A stretch of 64,000 nucleotides of DNA from Burkholderia pyrrocinia (GTDB lineage Bacteria > Pseudomonadota > Gammaproteobacteria > Burkholderiales > Burkholderiaceae). The DNA lies in NCBI RefSeq assembly GCF_001028665.1, contig NZ_CP011504.1, positions 1,364,001 through 1,428,000 on the forward strand, read 5' to 3'. Positions 1-8,670 of the stretch are shown here, piece by piece; position 1 is the stretch's first letter, and every line of letters begins with the position of its first letter. The notes under the pieces are model-generated. The model saw only the letters and a list, made by a program, of their open reading frames with translations. It did no database searches and was not told the DNA's origin. The translations under genes and the position numbers were made by a program.

Positions 1-241
1 GCGCCGACAGCACGGTCGAATAGACGATCGGGAACACCGCGAACAGCCCGGCGCCGCCGAGCACGAGCCAGGTCTCGTTGCCGTCCCACACGGGTGCGAC
101 CGTATTCATCATCAGGTCGCGTTCCTTCTCGTCCGGGAAGAACGGGAAGACGATGCCGATGCCGAGGTCGAAGCCGTCGAGCACGACGTACATGAAGAGC
201 CCCAATGCGATGATCGCGGCCCAGATTACGGTGACGTCCAT
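1..241 (-). CDS. cioB: Cytochrome bd-type (cyanide-insensitive) quinol oxidase subunit II, C-terminus beyond the window
   Basis: Subunit II of a bd-type quinol oxidase in the inner membrane. Only the first 80 residues lie in the window; the rest runs off the left edge. The visible N-terminus begins MDVTVIWAAIIALGLFMYVV and continues with LDGFDLGIG and the WDGNETWLVLGGAG signature typical of CydB/CioB. The ATG lies 29 nt after the cioA stop, so the two genes form one transcript. Subunit identity is certain at family level; CioB rather than CydB follows from the short-loop partner. Confidence 0.93.
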   Translation of the reverse strand, partial: MDVTVIWAAIIALGLFMYVVLDGFDLGIGIVFPFFPDEKERDLMMNTVAPVWDGNETWLVLGGAGLFAVFPIVYSTVLSA

Positions 242-270
242 AAGTTTTCTCGTGTGCGGATGGGGTGGGC

Positions 271-1683
271 TCAGACGGTCTCGATCAGCTCGTCGACGGC
301 CGACATCGGGCGGCGCGCGGTGTGATCGGGGCGCGTGTCGGGCGTGTCGTCGTGCTTCACGTCGGGCAGCGCGGGGCCGGCCTTCATCAGCTTCAGCATG
401 TAGTACACGCCGGTGCCGAACACGAGGAAGTACACGATCACGAACGTCATCATCGACAGGCTGACCTGCTGCACCGACAGCGGCGACACGGCCTGCGCGG
501 TGCGCATCACGCCATACACGACCCACGGCTGGCGGCCCGCTTCGGTCGTCACCCAGCCCGCGAGCAGCGACACGAAGCCGGTCGGGCCCATCACGAGCGC
601 GCAGCGCTGGAACCACTTCGATTCATACAGGCGGCCGCGGCGGCGCAGGAACCACGCGAGCGCGGCGAGGCCGATCATCGCGAAGCCGAGGCCGACCATG
701 ATCCGGAAGCTCCAGAACACGACCGTCGAATTCGGGCGGTCCTCGGGCGGGAATTCCTTCAGCCCGCGGATCTCGCCGTCCCAGCTGTGCGTGAGGATCA
801 GGCTGCCGAGGTGCGGCACCTTCACCGCGTAGCGGGTCGTTTCCGCCTTCATGTCGGGAATCCCGAACAGGTTCAGCGGCGTGCCGCCCTTCTCGGTTTC
901 CCACAGCCCTTCGATCGCGGCGATCTTCGCGGGCTGGTGCTTCAGCGTGTTGATGCCGTGCTGGTCGCCGATCACGGCCTGCAGCGGCGCGAGCACGAGC
1001 AGCAGCCACAGTGCCATCGAGAACATCTTCTTCACGCTCTTGTCGCGGCGGCCCTTCAGCAGGTGCCACGCGCCCGTCGCGGCCACGACCAGCGCGGCGA
1101 CGATGAACGCGGCGATCGCCATGTGGAACAGGCGGTACGGGAACGACGGGTTGAAGATGATCGCGAACCAGTCGGTCGGCACGACGCGGCCGTCGACGAT
1201 CTCGAAGCCCTGCGGCGTCTGCATCCAGCTGTTCGACGCGAGGATCCAGAAGGTCGAGATCAGCGTGCCGACCGCGACCATCAGCGTCGCGCCGAAGTGT
1301 GCGCGCGGGCTTACGCGGTTCCAGCCGAACAGCATGATGCCGAGGAAGCCGGCCTCGAGGAAGAACGCGGTCATCACCTCGTACATCAGCAGCGGCCCGG
1401 TGACGGCGCCGGCGAAGCTCGAGAAGCCCGACCAGTTGGTGCCGAACTGGTAGCTCATCACGACGCCGGAGACGACGCCCATCCCGAACGCGACCGCGAA
1501 GATCTTCGACCAGAACAGACAGAGGGTTTTGTAGTACTGCTTGCCGGTCTTGAGCCAGCGATATTCGAGCACGGCGATGAAGCTGGCGAGGCCGATGCTC
1601 AGCGCCGGAAAGACGATGTGAAAGGAGACGGTGAACGCGAATTGCAGGCGGGCCAGATCGAGGGCCGAAAGTGCGGTGTCCAT
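271..1683 (-). CDS. cioA: Cytochrome bd-type quinol oxidase subunit I, CioA (short Q-loop) type
   Basis: Subunit I (470 aa) of the bd-type terminal oxidase, which oxidises quinol and reduces oxygen in the inner membrane. The N-terminus MDTALSALDLARLQFAFTVS is followed by the heme-ligand region FHIVFPALS (His22). The protein contains ETTRYAVKVPHLGSL-type quinol-loop sequence and the motif GWVTTEAGRQPWVVYG near residue 400. The loop between helices VI and VII is short, as in Pseudomonas CioA and unlike E. coli CydA, which suggests low cyanide sensitivity (family knowledge). The start at 1683 fits the family N-terminus; a longer in-frame extension upstream has no family character. An FNR/ANR box lies 161 nt upstream. 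Confidence 0.95.
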   Translation of the reverse strand: MDTALSALDLARLQFAFTVSFHIVFPALSIGLASFIAVLEYRWLKTGKQYYKTLCLFWSKIFAVAFGMGVVSGVVMSYQFGTNWSGFSSFAGAVTGPLLMYEVMTAFFLEAGFLGIMLFGWNRVSPRAHFGATLMVAVGTLISTFWILASNSWMQTPQGFEIVDGRVVPTDWFAIIFNPSFPYRLFHMAIAAFIVAALVVAATGAWHLLKGRRDKSVKKMFSMALWLLLVLAPLQAVIGDQHGINTLKHQPAKIAAIEGLWETEKGGTPLNLFGIPDMKAETTRYAVKVPHLGSLILTHSWDGEIRGLKEFPPEDRPNSTVVFWSFRIMVGLGFAMIGLAALAWFLRRRGRLYESKWFQRCALVMGPTGFVSLLAGWVTTEAGRQPWVVYGVMRTAQAVSPLSVQQVSLSMMTFVIVYFLVFGTGVYYMLKLMKAGPALPDVKHDDTPDTRPDHTARRPMSAVDELIETV

Positions 1684-1843
1684 ACCAGATGACCGAAGCT
1701 GACGATACCCGCCGGCGGGTGCCGGCGGACCCCGGCCGACGGGCGGCGGGGTTGGCTGGAGTATGTGCCGCGATGTTGCACCGCGAAATGCGCCAACTCG
1801 TCGCAGATGTCCAGCCCGCCGCGTGCGATTTCGGGATAAATCG

Positions 1844-1857
1844 TTGATTCGTATCAA
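1844..1857. promoter_or_regulatory. FNR/ANR-type box upstream of cioAB
   Basis: The sequence TTGATTCGTATCAA matches the FNR/ANR consensus TTGAT-N4-ATCAA in all ten defined positions. It lies upstream of cioA on the minus strand, with its centre about 167 nt before the start codon. If the regulator activates from -41.5, transcription would begin near 1809. Oxygen-responsive control of cio or cyd genes by FNR-family proteins is well known; activation versus repression here is inference. Confidence 0.8.
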
Positions 1858-1897
1858 GAAGGCCGTTCGCGGCGCGTGCGGCCGCGGCGTGGCGGTC

Positions 1898-1913
1898 TGA
1901 CGCACGTGCGTCA
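1898..1913. promoter_or_regulatory. Perfect 16-bp palindrome, candidate operator
   Basis: TGACGCACGTGCGTCA is a perfect palindrome 40 bp upstream (relative to cioA) of the FNR box. A partial echo, GGCGCGTCGCGTCA, follows directly. The binding protein is unknown. A redox response regulator of the RoxR/RegA type is one possibility because such proteins control cio genes in Pseudomonas, but that is only a suggestion. Confidence 0.5.
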
Positions 1914-2168
1914 ATATGGCGCGTCGCGTCATCGGAACGGTTCGATACGTACGCCCGTAGCGCGTAGAACGCCCCGGCGTGTCGCAGTGCGCGGCCGATA
2001 CGTTTCGACGCGTTAGCCCGTAATGCGGACGACCGCGCGGCAGGGGCGTGGCAGGTGGGACGGCAGCGCGACCGCCGGCACGCGCTGCGTGAATTGCGTA
2101 CACTCTGAGTCTCGTTTCGGCAGGGCCGGGCGCATCGGTTCCGGTCCGCGTTCACTCAGGGCACGAAG

Positions 2169-3182
2169 ATGATCGATTTACGCAGCGATACCGTGACACG
2201 TCCGAGCCAGGCGATGCTGGCCGCGATGACTGCCGCCGAAGTCGGCGACGACGTATGGGGCGACGACCCGACCGTGCTGCGCCTGCAGGCCGTCACGGCC
2301 GAGCGGGCCGGCAAGGAAGCCGGCCTGTTCTTCCCGAGCGGCACGCAGAGCAACCTGGCCGCGCTGATGTCCCATTGCGAGCGCGGCGACGAGTACATCG
2401 TCGGCCAGCTCGCGCACACCTACAAGTACGAAGGCGGCGGCGCGGCCGTGCTGGGCAGCATCCAGCCGCAGCCGATCGAGAACGCGCCGGACGGCACGCT
2501 GCCGCTCGCGAAGGTCGCCGCGGCGATCAAGCCGATCGACAATCACTTTGCCCGCACGCGCCTGTTCGCGCTCGAGAACACGATCGGCGGCCAGGTCTTG
2601 CCGGAAGCCTATGTGCAGGAAGCCGTCGCGTTCGCGCGCAGCCGCGGGCTGTCCACGCACCTCGACGGCGCGCGCGTATGCAACGCAGCCGTCGCGTCGG
2701 AGCGCCCGATCGCGGAGCTGTGCGCACCGTTCGATACCGTATCGATCTGCTTCTCGAAAGGGCTCGGCGCACCGGTCGGCTCGGTGCTGGTCGGCAGCCG
2801 TGCGCTGATCGAGCGCGCGCAGCGCTGGCGCAAGGTGCTCGGCGGCGGGATGCGGCAGTCGGGCATACTCGCGGCGGCGTGCCTGTATGCGCTCGACCAC
2901 AACGTCGAGCGGCTCGCGGACGATCACGCGAACGCCGCGCATCTCGCGGCAGGCCTCGCGCGCATCGAGTCCGTGAAGGTGCTGTCGCACGCGACGAACA
3001 TGGTGTTCGCGCAATTCCCCGAAGCCGATTGCGCGCCGCTCGAGGCGTGGCTCAAGGAGCGCGGGATCCTCACGCAGATGCTGTACGCGTCGCGCTTCGT
3101 CACCCACTGCGACGTGTCGCGCGCGGACATCGACACGTTCCTCGACGCGGTCGGCGCATATTTCTCGCAGCGTCGCGCGTAA
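2169..3182 (+). CDS. ltaE: Low-specificity L-threonine aldolase
   Basis: PLP enzyme (337 aa, fold type I) that cleaves L-threonine and L-allo-threonine to glycine and acetaldehyde in the cytoplasm. The family N-terminus MIDLRSDTVTRPSQAM is complete. His83 (LAHTYKYEGGG) is the ring-stacking residue and Lys197 (ICFSKGLGAPVGS) the PLP lysine; LDGAR, about residue 165, carries the Asp that contacts PLP. Length is normal. The Shine-Dalgarno before the ATG is weak. The gene converges on argP with a 32-nt gap and appears monocistronic. Confidence 0.95.
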   Translation: MIDLRSDTVTRPSQAMLAAMTAAEVGDDVWGDDPTVLRLQAVTAERAGKEAGLFFPSGTQSNLAALMSHCERGDEYIVGQLAHTYKYEGGGAAVLGSIQPQPIENAPDGTLPLAKVAAAIKPIDNHFARTRLFALENTIGGQVLPEAYVQEAVAFARSRGLSTHLDGARVCNAAVASERPIAELCAPFDTVSICFSKGLGAPVGSVLVGSRALIERAQRWRKVLGGGMRQSGILAAACLYALDHNVERLADDHANAAHLAAGLARIESVKVLSHATNMVFAQFPEADCAPLEAWLKERGILTQMLYASRFVTHCDVSRADIDTFLDAVGAYFSQRRA

Positions 3183-3214
3183 CCGCCACGAGCCGGGCCC
3201 GTCACCGGCTCATG

Positions 3215-4123
3215 TCATGTCGGCAGCGGCGCGAGCAAGCGGCGCGCCGCCTCGACCACCCGCGCGGACAGCGACGCCATCGTCGGCGACTGCACGGTCC
3301 ACGCGTGCCAGTACAGCGTGACGTCGGTCGGATGCGCGGGTGCGAGATCGACGAGTCCCTGCGTGTCGAGCGGCGCGGTACCGATCAGCGGCTCCGGCAC
3401 CATCGCGTAGCCGAGCCCGTGCCGCACCGCCGCGAAGTGCGAATGGGTGCCCGGCACGTAGTGGCACGGGTACGCGCCTTCCGGCAATCCGAACTTCTCC
3501 TTCAGGAACGACGACTGCAGCGTGTCGCGCCGCGAATACGCGACGACGGGCGCGTTGCGCGCGCTCGCGCGGTTCAGCCCGCGCGGAAACCAGCGCACCG
3601 CGAACGCGGCGGCCGCGAGCAGCCGGTAGCGCATCGTGCCGAGCGGCGTCGCGATGCAGCCGCGCATCGGCTTCGGCTCGGTCGTCACGCAGCCGACGGC
3701 CATCCCGCTTTCGAGCAGCGCGAACGTGTGGTCCTGATCCTCGACGATCAGTTCGAACAGGATGCGCTCGCCCGCGAGCACGGAGGTCAGCGCGGGCAGG
3801 AACCACGTGCCGAGGCTGTCGGAGTTCAGCGCGATCGTCACGGAGATCGGCGATTCACGCTCGGTCGCGAGCGTGCTTTGCAGGTCGGCCTGCAGCAGCG
3901 CGACGCGGCGCAGGTGCTGCAGCACGCGCTGCCCGGCCACCGTCGGGCGGCACGGCCGCGTACGCAGCACGAGCGGCGTGCCGAGGCTCGCCTCCAGCGC
4001 GCGGACCCGCTGCGTGACGGCGGATGCGGTCACGTGCAGGCGCACGGCCGCCTGCTCGAAGCTGCCCGTGTCGGCGACGGCCAGCAGCGCGGCGGCCTGC
4101 TTCGGATCGATCGTCAGCGACAT
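3215..4123 (-). CDS. argP: LysR-family regulator, ArgP (IciA) type
   Basis: A 302-aa LysR-type regulator. The N-terminal winged helix-turn-helix includes FEQAAVRLHVTASAVTQRVR (residues 22-41), and a substrate-binding fold follows. The N-terminus and the IALNSDSLGTWFLPAL region match ArgP, which responds to lysine and arginine and normally activates a divergent exporter gene (lysE/argO). No lysE lies upstream here; the next 440 nt contain no intact gene. The target is therefore not evident from the window, and the protein may act elsewhere. Start codon chosen by the family N-terminus MSLTIDPKQAAALLAV. Confidence 0.9.
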   Translation of the reverse strand: MSLTIDPKQAAALLAVADTGSFEQAAVRLHVTASAVTQRVRALEASLGTPLVLRTRPCRPTVAGQRVLQHLRRVALLQADLQSTLATERESPISVTIALNSDSLGTWFLPALTSVLAGERILFELIVEDQDHTFALLESGMAVGCVTTEPKPMRGCIATPLGTMRYRLLAAAAFAVRWFPRGLNRASARNAPVVAYSRRDTLQSSFLKEKFGLPEGAYPCHYVPGTHSHFAAVRHGLGYAMVPEPLIGTAPLDTQGLVDLAPAHPTDVTLYWHAWTVQSPTMASLSARVVEAARRLLAPLPT

Positions 4124-4563
4124 GGATCAGATGGACCGAGACGGATTATTGTGCTCAAAACGATGTGAAGCCCTGCTAGTCATGGCGTTGCGGCCGATTA
4201 TGACGCCTGGCGATCAATTGAGATATGAAAATCGGTGCCGATCTGCTTGCGGATCAATCCGATGGCGCACTCTGCTCGCGCAGATTTCCCATTCGGCCTG
4301 CCCGCATGATCGCTTTGTCGATCCTGTTCGGCACGCGGCGCGGCGGGGCGCTGTATTTCAACGTGTCGGCTTGTTCGAGGTACGCGATCATGCGCGTGGC
4401 GTCGCCGGTACCTGCTCGATGTCCTGGGGGAAACAGCCGCGCAGGCTCCGGTGAGTGCTGGCGTGCACCCGAACATTCGGAATCCGATGCTGGTCGAAGC
4501 GCGGAATGTGCGACGCAGGATGCACACTGCTTGAAGCAGTGCGCATCTCTTGGGTGTCGGCGA
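4124..4563. other. Gene-poor region with a possible degraded coding remnant
   Basis: No intact gene is supported. In one plus-strand frame, 4409-4534 encodes 41 residues beginning YLLDVLGETAAQAPVSAGVH with no start codon of its own. A different frame covers the bases just before it, so a decayed gene with a frameshift is possible. I do not recognise the family. The region is where a lysE-type partner of argP would normally lie, but the remnant does not look like LysE. Confidence 0.4.
4519..4547. repeat. Near-perfect 29-nt inverted repeat
   Basis: Two 14-nt arms pair around a single G at 4533, with one mismatched pair; the core is CACTGCTTGAAGCAGTG. The hairpin lies 17 nt beyond the stop codon of the minus-strand membrane protein gene at 4564. 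It has no T-run on either strand, so a classical intrinsic terminator is not shown. It could protect the 3' end of the mRNA, be a protein-binding site, or be a scar. Confidence 0.6.
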
Positions 4564-5166
4564 TCAATAGGCCGCCACCTTTTCGGTATTCCGTCGCTCA
4601 ACGCGCGTCCTGGATTTCGCCACAGCCGTGATAAAGAACATGGTGGCGATTCCACCCGCGATCAGTGCCGGGTAAGCCGCCAGGATCTGGATCAGTGAAT
4701 ACTTCCAGCTCAACGGGCGCCCGACGCCAAGCATTGCCGCGTAGAACCACGAGACGGCGGAAATCACGCCCGCGAAAATGGCAACCATGCGACGTTCGAA
4801 GGAAAGCTTCAGCAAGGATCCCGCCTTCTGCAATGCCGGGAGGACCGCGGAGTGCAAAGCGATACCGTTGAAGGTCAGCAAGGCGACGATGCCGATCTTG
4901 GCCTGCAGCTTGGGATTGCCGAGATACCCGAGACCTTGAGTCCGCATATCGAACGCAATGATCGCGATGCCGGTGATCCAAAGCACCGTCAGCGCCAACG
5001 TGACGGTGCGTTGCAGGCTGGCCAGGTGGACCTGGGCAGAATCGGTAGGTGCGTCAGAATCCAAAAGTTGCCTGACCATGGCAATGTCGCTGGTCAGCAC
5101 GAGACCAATCGCGACACAGCAGGCTATGAGATGAACAAAGACGATTCCCATTCGTACGAATTCCAT
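4564..5166 (-). CDS. Conserved-looking integral membrane protein of unknown function
   Basis: A 200-aa hydrophobic protein with about five to six predicted membrane segments (for example MGIVFVHLIACCVAIGLVL at the N-terminus and AAYPALIAGGIATMFFITAV near the C-terminus). I do not recognise a family with confidence; it resembles small predicted membrane proteins with conserved helices and no catalytic motif. The ATG at 5166 was chosen because AAAGGAC lies just upstream; a 25-residue upstream extension lacks that support. It stands alone between two gene-poor stretches, and its base composition is less GC-rich than the neighbouring genes, so recent acquisition is possible. Confidence 0.75.
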   Translation of the reverse strand: MEFVRMGIVFVHLIACCVAIGLVLTSDIAMVRQLLDSDAPTDSAQVHLASLQRTVTLALTVLWITGIAIIAFDMRTQGLGYLGNPKLQAKIGIVALLTFNGIALHSAVLPALQKAGSLLKLSFERRMVAIFAGVISAVSWFYAAMLGVGRPLSWKYSLIQILAAYPALIAGGIATMFFITAVAKSRTRVERRNTEKVAAY

Positions 5167-6714
5167 TTTCTGTCCTTTATCGGCGCGTTGCGCAAAGTTA
5201 AGTTGTACCGTCGAAAATCTGGGTGAATTCCGGCGATACATTAGGAGTACGACGCAAATATCAAAATTCGATCGTGGATTCCGCTATCAAGCTGGCTCCA
5301 GTTCGGCATGACATGAACAACTCGGCGAGCCCACTACGGCGCGTCGGGTCCCAACGGGCTGCAGGTAGTCGAATCGATACCCATTGCGAGTTCGACCGCT
5401 TGATCAAGCCCGCACAGCGTGCAGACTTGCAGTGTCGGATGGCTGGCCACCCAGGTATCCGGCATGTAGCGATTTGTAGAATGAAACGTCGCCCGACTGC
5501 CGGATGCTGCTGGGCGACCGGCGAAATTTAAAACAGCACGCCCTGACGAATCAACCCGACTTGTTACGAAATGCAAAGAGCGTAACGAGCGAGAAATGGG
5601 GTGGGGGAAGGGTCCGACCCGGGCGCGAATTCCGCCAAGCTGGAGTATGCCGAATTGTTCTGACTTGGATTCGGGCACCGATTGATGAGTCACTTCCTTT
5701 TACATTTGATCGGTAAATACTAACGGGGTCGCATTTCACAATGCACGTTGCGAAACTTTCATATATGTAATGGAGGAATTTCGGCCCCTTGGAATAATAT
5801 CGAATATCGATATTTTCAGACGAAACACCGACAGCATCGGGCATTGATGCACCGACTGGTGCCCGAAAATCTGCGCGGTTTGCCGAGCGATATCCCGCCT
5901 CCTCCTTCGCGTCACGCCGTCTTGCCGGGTTGAGCGTCGGAACAGCCGGTACTGGTGGAAATGAAGAAACTGCCCGAGTCGAAACGGCCAGAATCGGATG
6001 ACCTGGGGTTTTTGGGGTGTGGTTCGGCGAGTGACTGAATAAAACAGAAAAAGAAATCGAAGTGGATTGTGCGGTCGATTGAAAGAAGATCGAAGACGAC
6101 TGGCAACAGGTAAAAATCGCAGGCGTCAAAAATGCAAAACACTCTGATCGCCCGGAGTCAAGCTCATGCTTCATGAGTAATTTTCGATAAAAATCGAGAG
6201 ATCCCGCCGGATCCGGATTTTTCGTTGATGGCGGCTGAAGAAGTCGAGCTTCATTCGCAACGAGTCGGTCCTTGGTCTGTTGGTCACAGTCTTTGTCTGT
6301 GATCGATCGTCAGCGACATGTCGACGGAATTCCTGTGAACGTGGACGAGAACAGGCCGTAGTGCACGGCAGCGCGCGCCACCGTCCGGGCCCGGCGAATC
6401 GTCCCGCCGCGCGACATTCGTCATCGGAATCGGTTGCCGTGTATGGGACGCCGGCGGCGTGTGCATTTTGATCTACGCTATATGGATGTGTGAAACGCGG
6501 CAGGCACGATGCCGGCCGCCCGGCGGCGATGTCATCATGCCGACGTCGATGCCGGACGGCGATGCGCAGCAGACGCAGCCGTGAACGTCCGGATCATGCA
6601 CCAAGGCAGGCATACGAACGTGGCGGTACTCGCACCCACTGGCCCACGCGTCGGCGACGCACGGCACGTGGGCCGTACAACACCCAACTGAACAGGCGAC
6701 GGAGCAATTTCGCG
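5167..6714. other. 1.5-kb gene-poor, AT-richer region
   Basis: No supported gene. Several open frames of 60-200 codons occur on both strands, but they overlap each other, lack Shine-Dalgarno sequences and family character, and show no third-position GC bias. The stretch around 5700-6240 is visibly richer in A and T than the rest of the window. A small inverted repeat, TCACAG-N7-CTGTGA, lies at 6284-6302. The last 30 nt contain the Shine-Dalgarno (GGAG) of the dioxygenase gene at 6715. Confidence 0.6.
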
Positions 6715-7785
6715 ATGATCTTCCGGCAACTTTTCGACCCGCAATCGTCGACTTACACGTATCTGCTCGCCGACCGCGCGTCGCGCGAAGCGCTGCTGAT
6801 CGATCCGGTGTTCGAGCAGGTGCGCCGCGACGTGGCGCTGCTCGACGAGCTCGGGCTGCGGCTCGTCGCGACCGTCGACACGCACGTGCATGCCGATCAC
6901 GTGACGGGCGCGTGGCTGCTGAAGCAGCGCACGGGCAGCGCGATCGCGATCTCGGCCGCAAGCGGCGCGCAGGGCGCCGACCGCTACCTGAACGACGGCG
7001 ACCGCTGCGCATTCGGCTCGCGCTACCTGACCGTGCGCGCGACGCCCGGCCATACGAGCGGCTGCATCAGCCTCGTGCTCGACGACGAATCGATGGCGTT
7101 CACCGGCGATTGCCTGCTGATCCGCGGCACGGGCCGCACCGATTTCCAGCAGGGCGACCCGCGCGCGCTGTATCGCGCGGTGCACGGCCGGCTCTTCACG
7201 CTGCCGGCCGCGTGCCTGCTGTATCCGGCGCACGACTACCGCGGGCTCACGGTGACGAGCGTCGGCGAGGAGCGGCGCTTCAATCCGCGCCTCGGCGGCG
7301 ATCTCAGCGAAGACGATTTCGCCGGTTACATGCGCAACCTCGGGCTCGCGCACCCGCGCCAGATCGACGTCGCGGTGCCGGCGAACCTGCAGTGCGGCGT
7401 CGCCGCGAACGCGCCCGATGCGCAGGCGGCGCCCGACTGGGCGCCGCTCGTCTACACGTTCGCCGGCTTCTGGGAAATCGATCCGCAGTGGCTCGAGGAT
7501 CATCTGCCGGCGGTGCAGGTCGTCGACGTGCGCGAACCGGACGAATTCACGGGCCCGCTCGGCCACCTGCCTGGCGCGATGCCGATTCCGCTCGGCGAAC
7601 TGGCCGCGCGCGCCGGCGAGATCGCGCGCGACCGGCCGGTCGTGACCGTGTGCCGGGCCGGCGGGCGGTCCGCGCAGGCGAACGTGATCCTGCTGAAGGC
7701 CGGCTTCGACGCGGTTGCGAATCTCGGTGGCGGGATGCTGCGCTGGCGCGCCGAAGGGCGCGTCGTGATGGACGGCCGGTCGTAG
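6715..7785 (+). CDS. Persulfide dioxygenase-rhodanese fusion protein
   Basis: A 356-aa two-domain enzyme of the kind characterised in Paraburkholderia. The N-terminal ETHE1-like metallo-beta-lactamase domain (about residues 1-230) oxidises glutathione persulfide to sulfite using one iron; the motif HVHADH, PGHTSGC, FTGDCLL and PAHDY supply the metal ligands. The C-terminal rhodanese domain (about 255-356) carries the active-site loop CRAGGRS with Cys313. The fusion would move sulfane sulfur between glutathione and thiosulfate in the cytoplasm. Start chosen by GGAG about 10 nt upstream and the family N-terminus MIFRQLFDPQSSTYTYLL. No BigR/SqrR-type regulator is adjacent. A GST gene follows 125 nt downstream. 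Confidence 0.93.
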   Translation: MIFRQLFDPQSSTYTYLLADRASREALLIDPVFEQVRRDVALLDELGLRLVATVDTHVHADHVTGAWLLKQRTGSAIAISAASGAQGADRYLNDGDRCAFGSRYLTVRATPGHTSGCISLVLDDESMAFTGDCLLIRGTGRTDFQQGDPRALYRAVHGRLFTLPAACLLYPAHDYRGLTVTSVGEERRFNPRLGGDLSEDDFAGYMRNLGLAHPRQIDVAVPANLQCGVAANAPDAQAAPDWAPLVYTFAGFWEIDPQWLEDHLPAVQVVDVREPDEFTGPLGHLPGAMPIPLGELAARAGEIARDRPVVTVCRAGGRSAQANVILLKAGFDAVANLGGGMLRWRAEGRVVMDGRS

Positions 7786-7910
7786 CGTCCGAGGCCGCGC
7801 ATAAAAATTTCCGAGTCGATGTCGAAACGGCCAGCCGCCGTTCGTCGTCAAGGTATCCGAGATCATGTGGCGCCGCATGACGCGGCGCCGAAACCCTGAG
7901 AGACCGCACG

Positions 7911-8570
7911 ATGATGCCGACGCTTTACGCCCATCCCTTTTCGTCCTACTGCCAGAAAGTGCTGACCGCGCTGTACGAGAACGGCACGCCGTTCGAGTAT
8001 CGCTTGCTCGCGCACGACGATCCGAAGCCGATGCAGGAGCTGACCGCGCTGTGGCCGCTGAAGCGTTTTCCGGTGCTCGTCGATGCGGGCCGCACGGTGA
8101 TCGAGGCGTCGATCATCATCGAGTATCTCGGCCTGAACCATCCGGGCCCCGTGCGCTTGCTGCCCGACGATCCGCACGCGGCGCTCGAGGTGCGGATGAT
8201 GGATCGCTTCTTCGACAACTACGTGTCGACGCCGCAGCAGAAGGTCGTGCACGACGCGCTGCGGCGGGAAGCCGAGCGCGATGCACGCGGTGTCGCCGAT
8301 GCGCGCGCGATGCTCGATACGTCGTATGCGTGGCTGGACAAGAAGATGGCCGATCGCGAATGGGCGGCCGGCGACCGCTTCAGCCTCGCCGATTGCGGCG
8401 CGGCACCGTTCCTGTTCTACGCGGACTGGACGCACCGGATCGATCCGTCGTTCGCGAACGTGATTGCGTACCGCAAGCGTCTGCTTGCGCGGCCGTCGTT
8501 CGCGCGAGCGGTCGACGAGGCGCGGCCGTTTCGCTCGTTCTTTCCGCTCGGCGCGCCCGATCGAGATTGA
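7911..8570 (+). CDS. Glutathione S-transferase family protein
   Basis: A 219-aa cytosolic GST. The N-terminal thioredoxin fold (residues 1-80) has HPFSSYCQKV at the glutathione site, the cis-proline loop FPVLVD and the EASIIIEYL motif. An alpha-helical C-terminal domain follows with FSLADCGAAP, the N-capping motif of helix 6. Substrate unknown. Two ATGs in tandem (7911, 7914) are possible starts; the sequence GAGAG lies about 10 nt upstream. It lies behind the persulfide dioxygenase gene, which suggests but does not prove a shared role in glutathione or sulfur metabolism. Confidence 0.92.
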   Translation: MMPTLYAHPFSSYCQKVLTALYENGTPFEYRLLAHDDPKPMQELTALWPLKRFPVLVDAGRTVIEASIIIEYLGLNHPGPVRLLPDDPHAALEVRMMDRFFDNYVSTPQQKVVHDALRREAERDARGVADARAMLDTSYAWLDKKMADREWAAGDRFSLADCGAAPFLFYADWTHRIDPSFANVIAYRKRLLARPSFARAVDEARPFRSFFPLGAPDRD

Positions 8571-8670
8571 TCGGCGCGGCCGCCGCGCGGCGTGCCGACA
8601 CCGCGCATGGCCGGCAGCGCGTGCCGGGGCGACGGAATGAAAGCAGCGGGAGCATCGCGGCGCCTGCCCG

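Larger units (their letters stand above)
1684..2168. other. Divergent regulatory region between cioAB and ltaE
   Basis: This 485-nt gap separates the divergent cioA and ltaE genes. It holds a perfect FNR/ANR-type box (1844-1857) and a perfect 16-bp palindrome (1898-1913), both annotated separately. I see no convincing gene in it; open frames on either strand lack family character. Confidence 0.7.

Noticed and set aside
265..1692. A 475-codon plus-strand open frame opposite cioA
   Set aside because: It is the antisense of cioA, rich in Arg, His, Ala and Glu, with no start signal. Such frames arise from the GC-biased third positions of the real gene.
5551..6174. A 207-codon minus-strand open frame in the gene-poor region
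   Set aside because: No Shine-Dalgarno, no hydrophobic core or motif, and overlapping frames on both strands; composition looks non-coding.
6284..6302. Inverted repeat TCACAG-N7-CTGTGA upstream of the persulfide dioxygenase gene
   Set aside because: Arms of six bases only and more than 400 nt from the start codon; too weak to call an operator.
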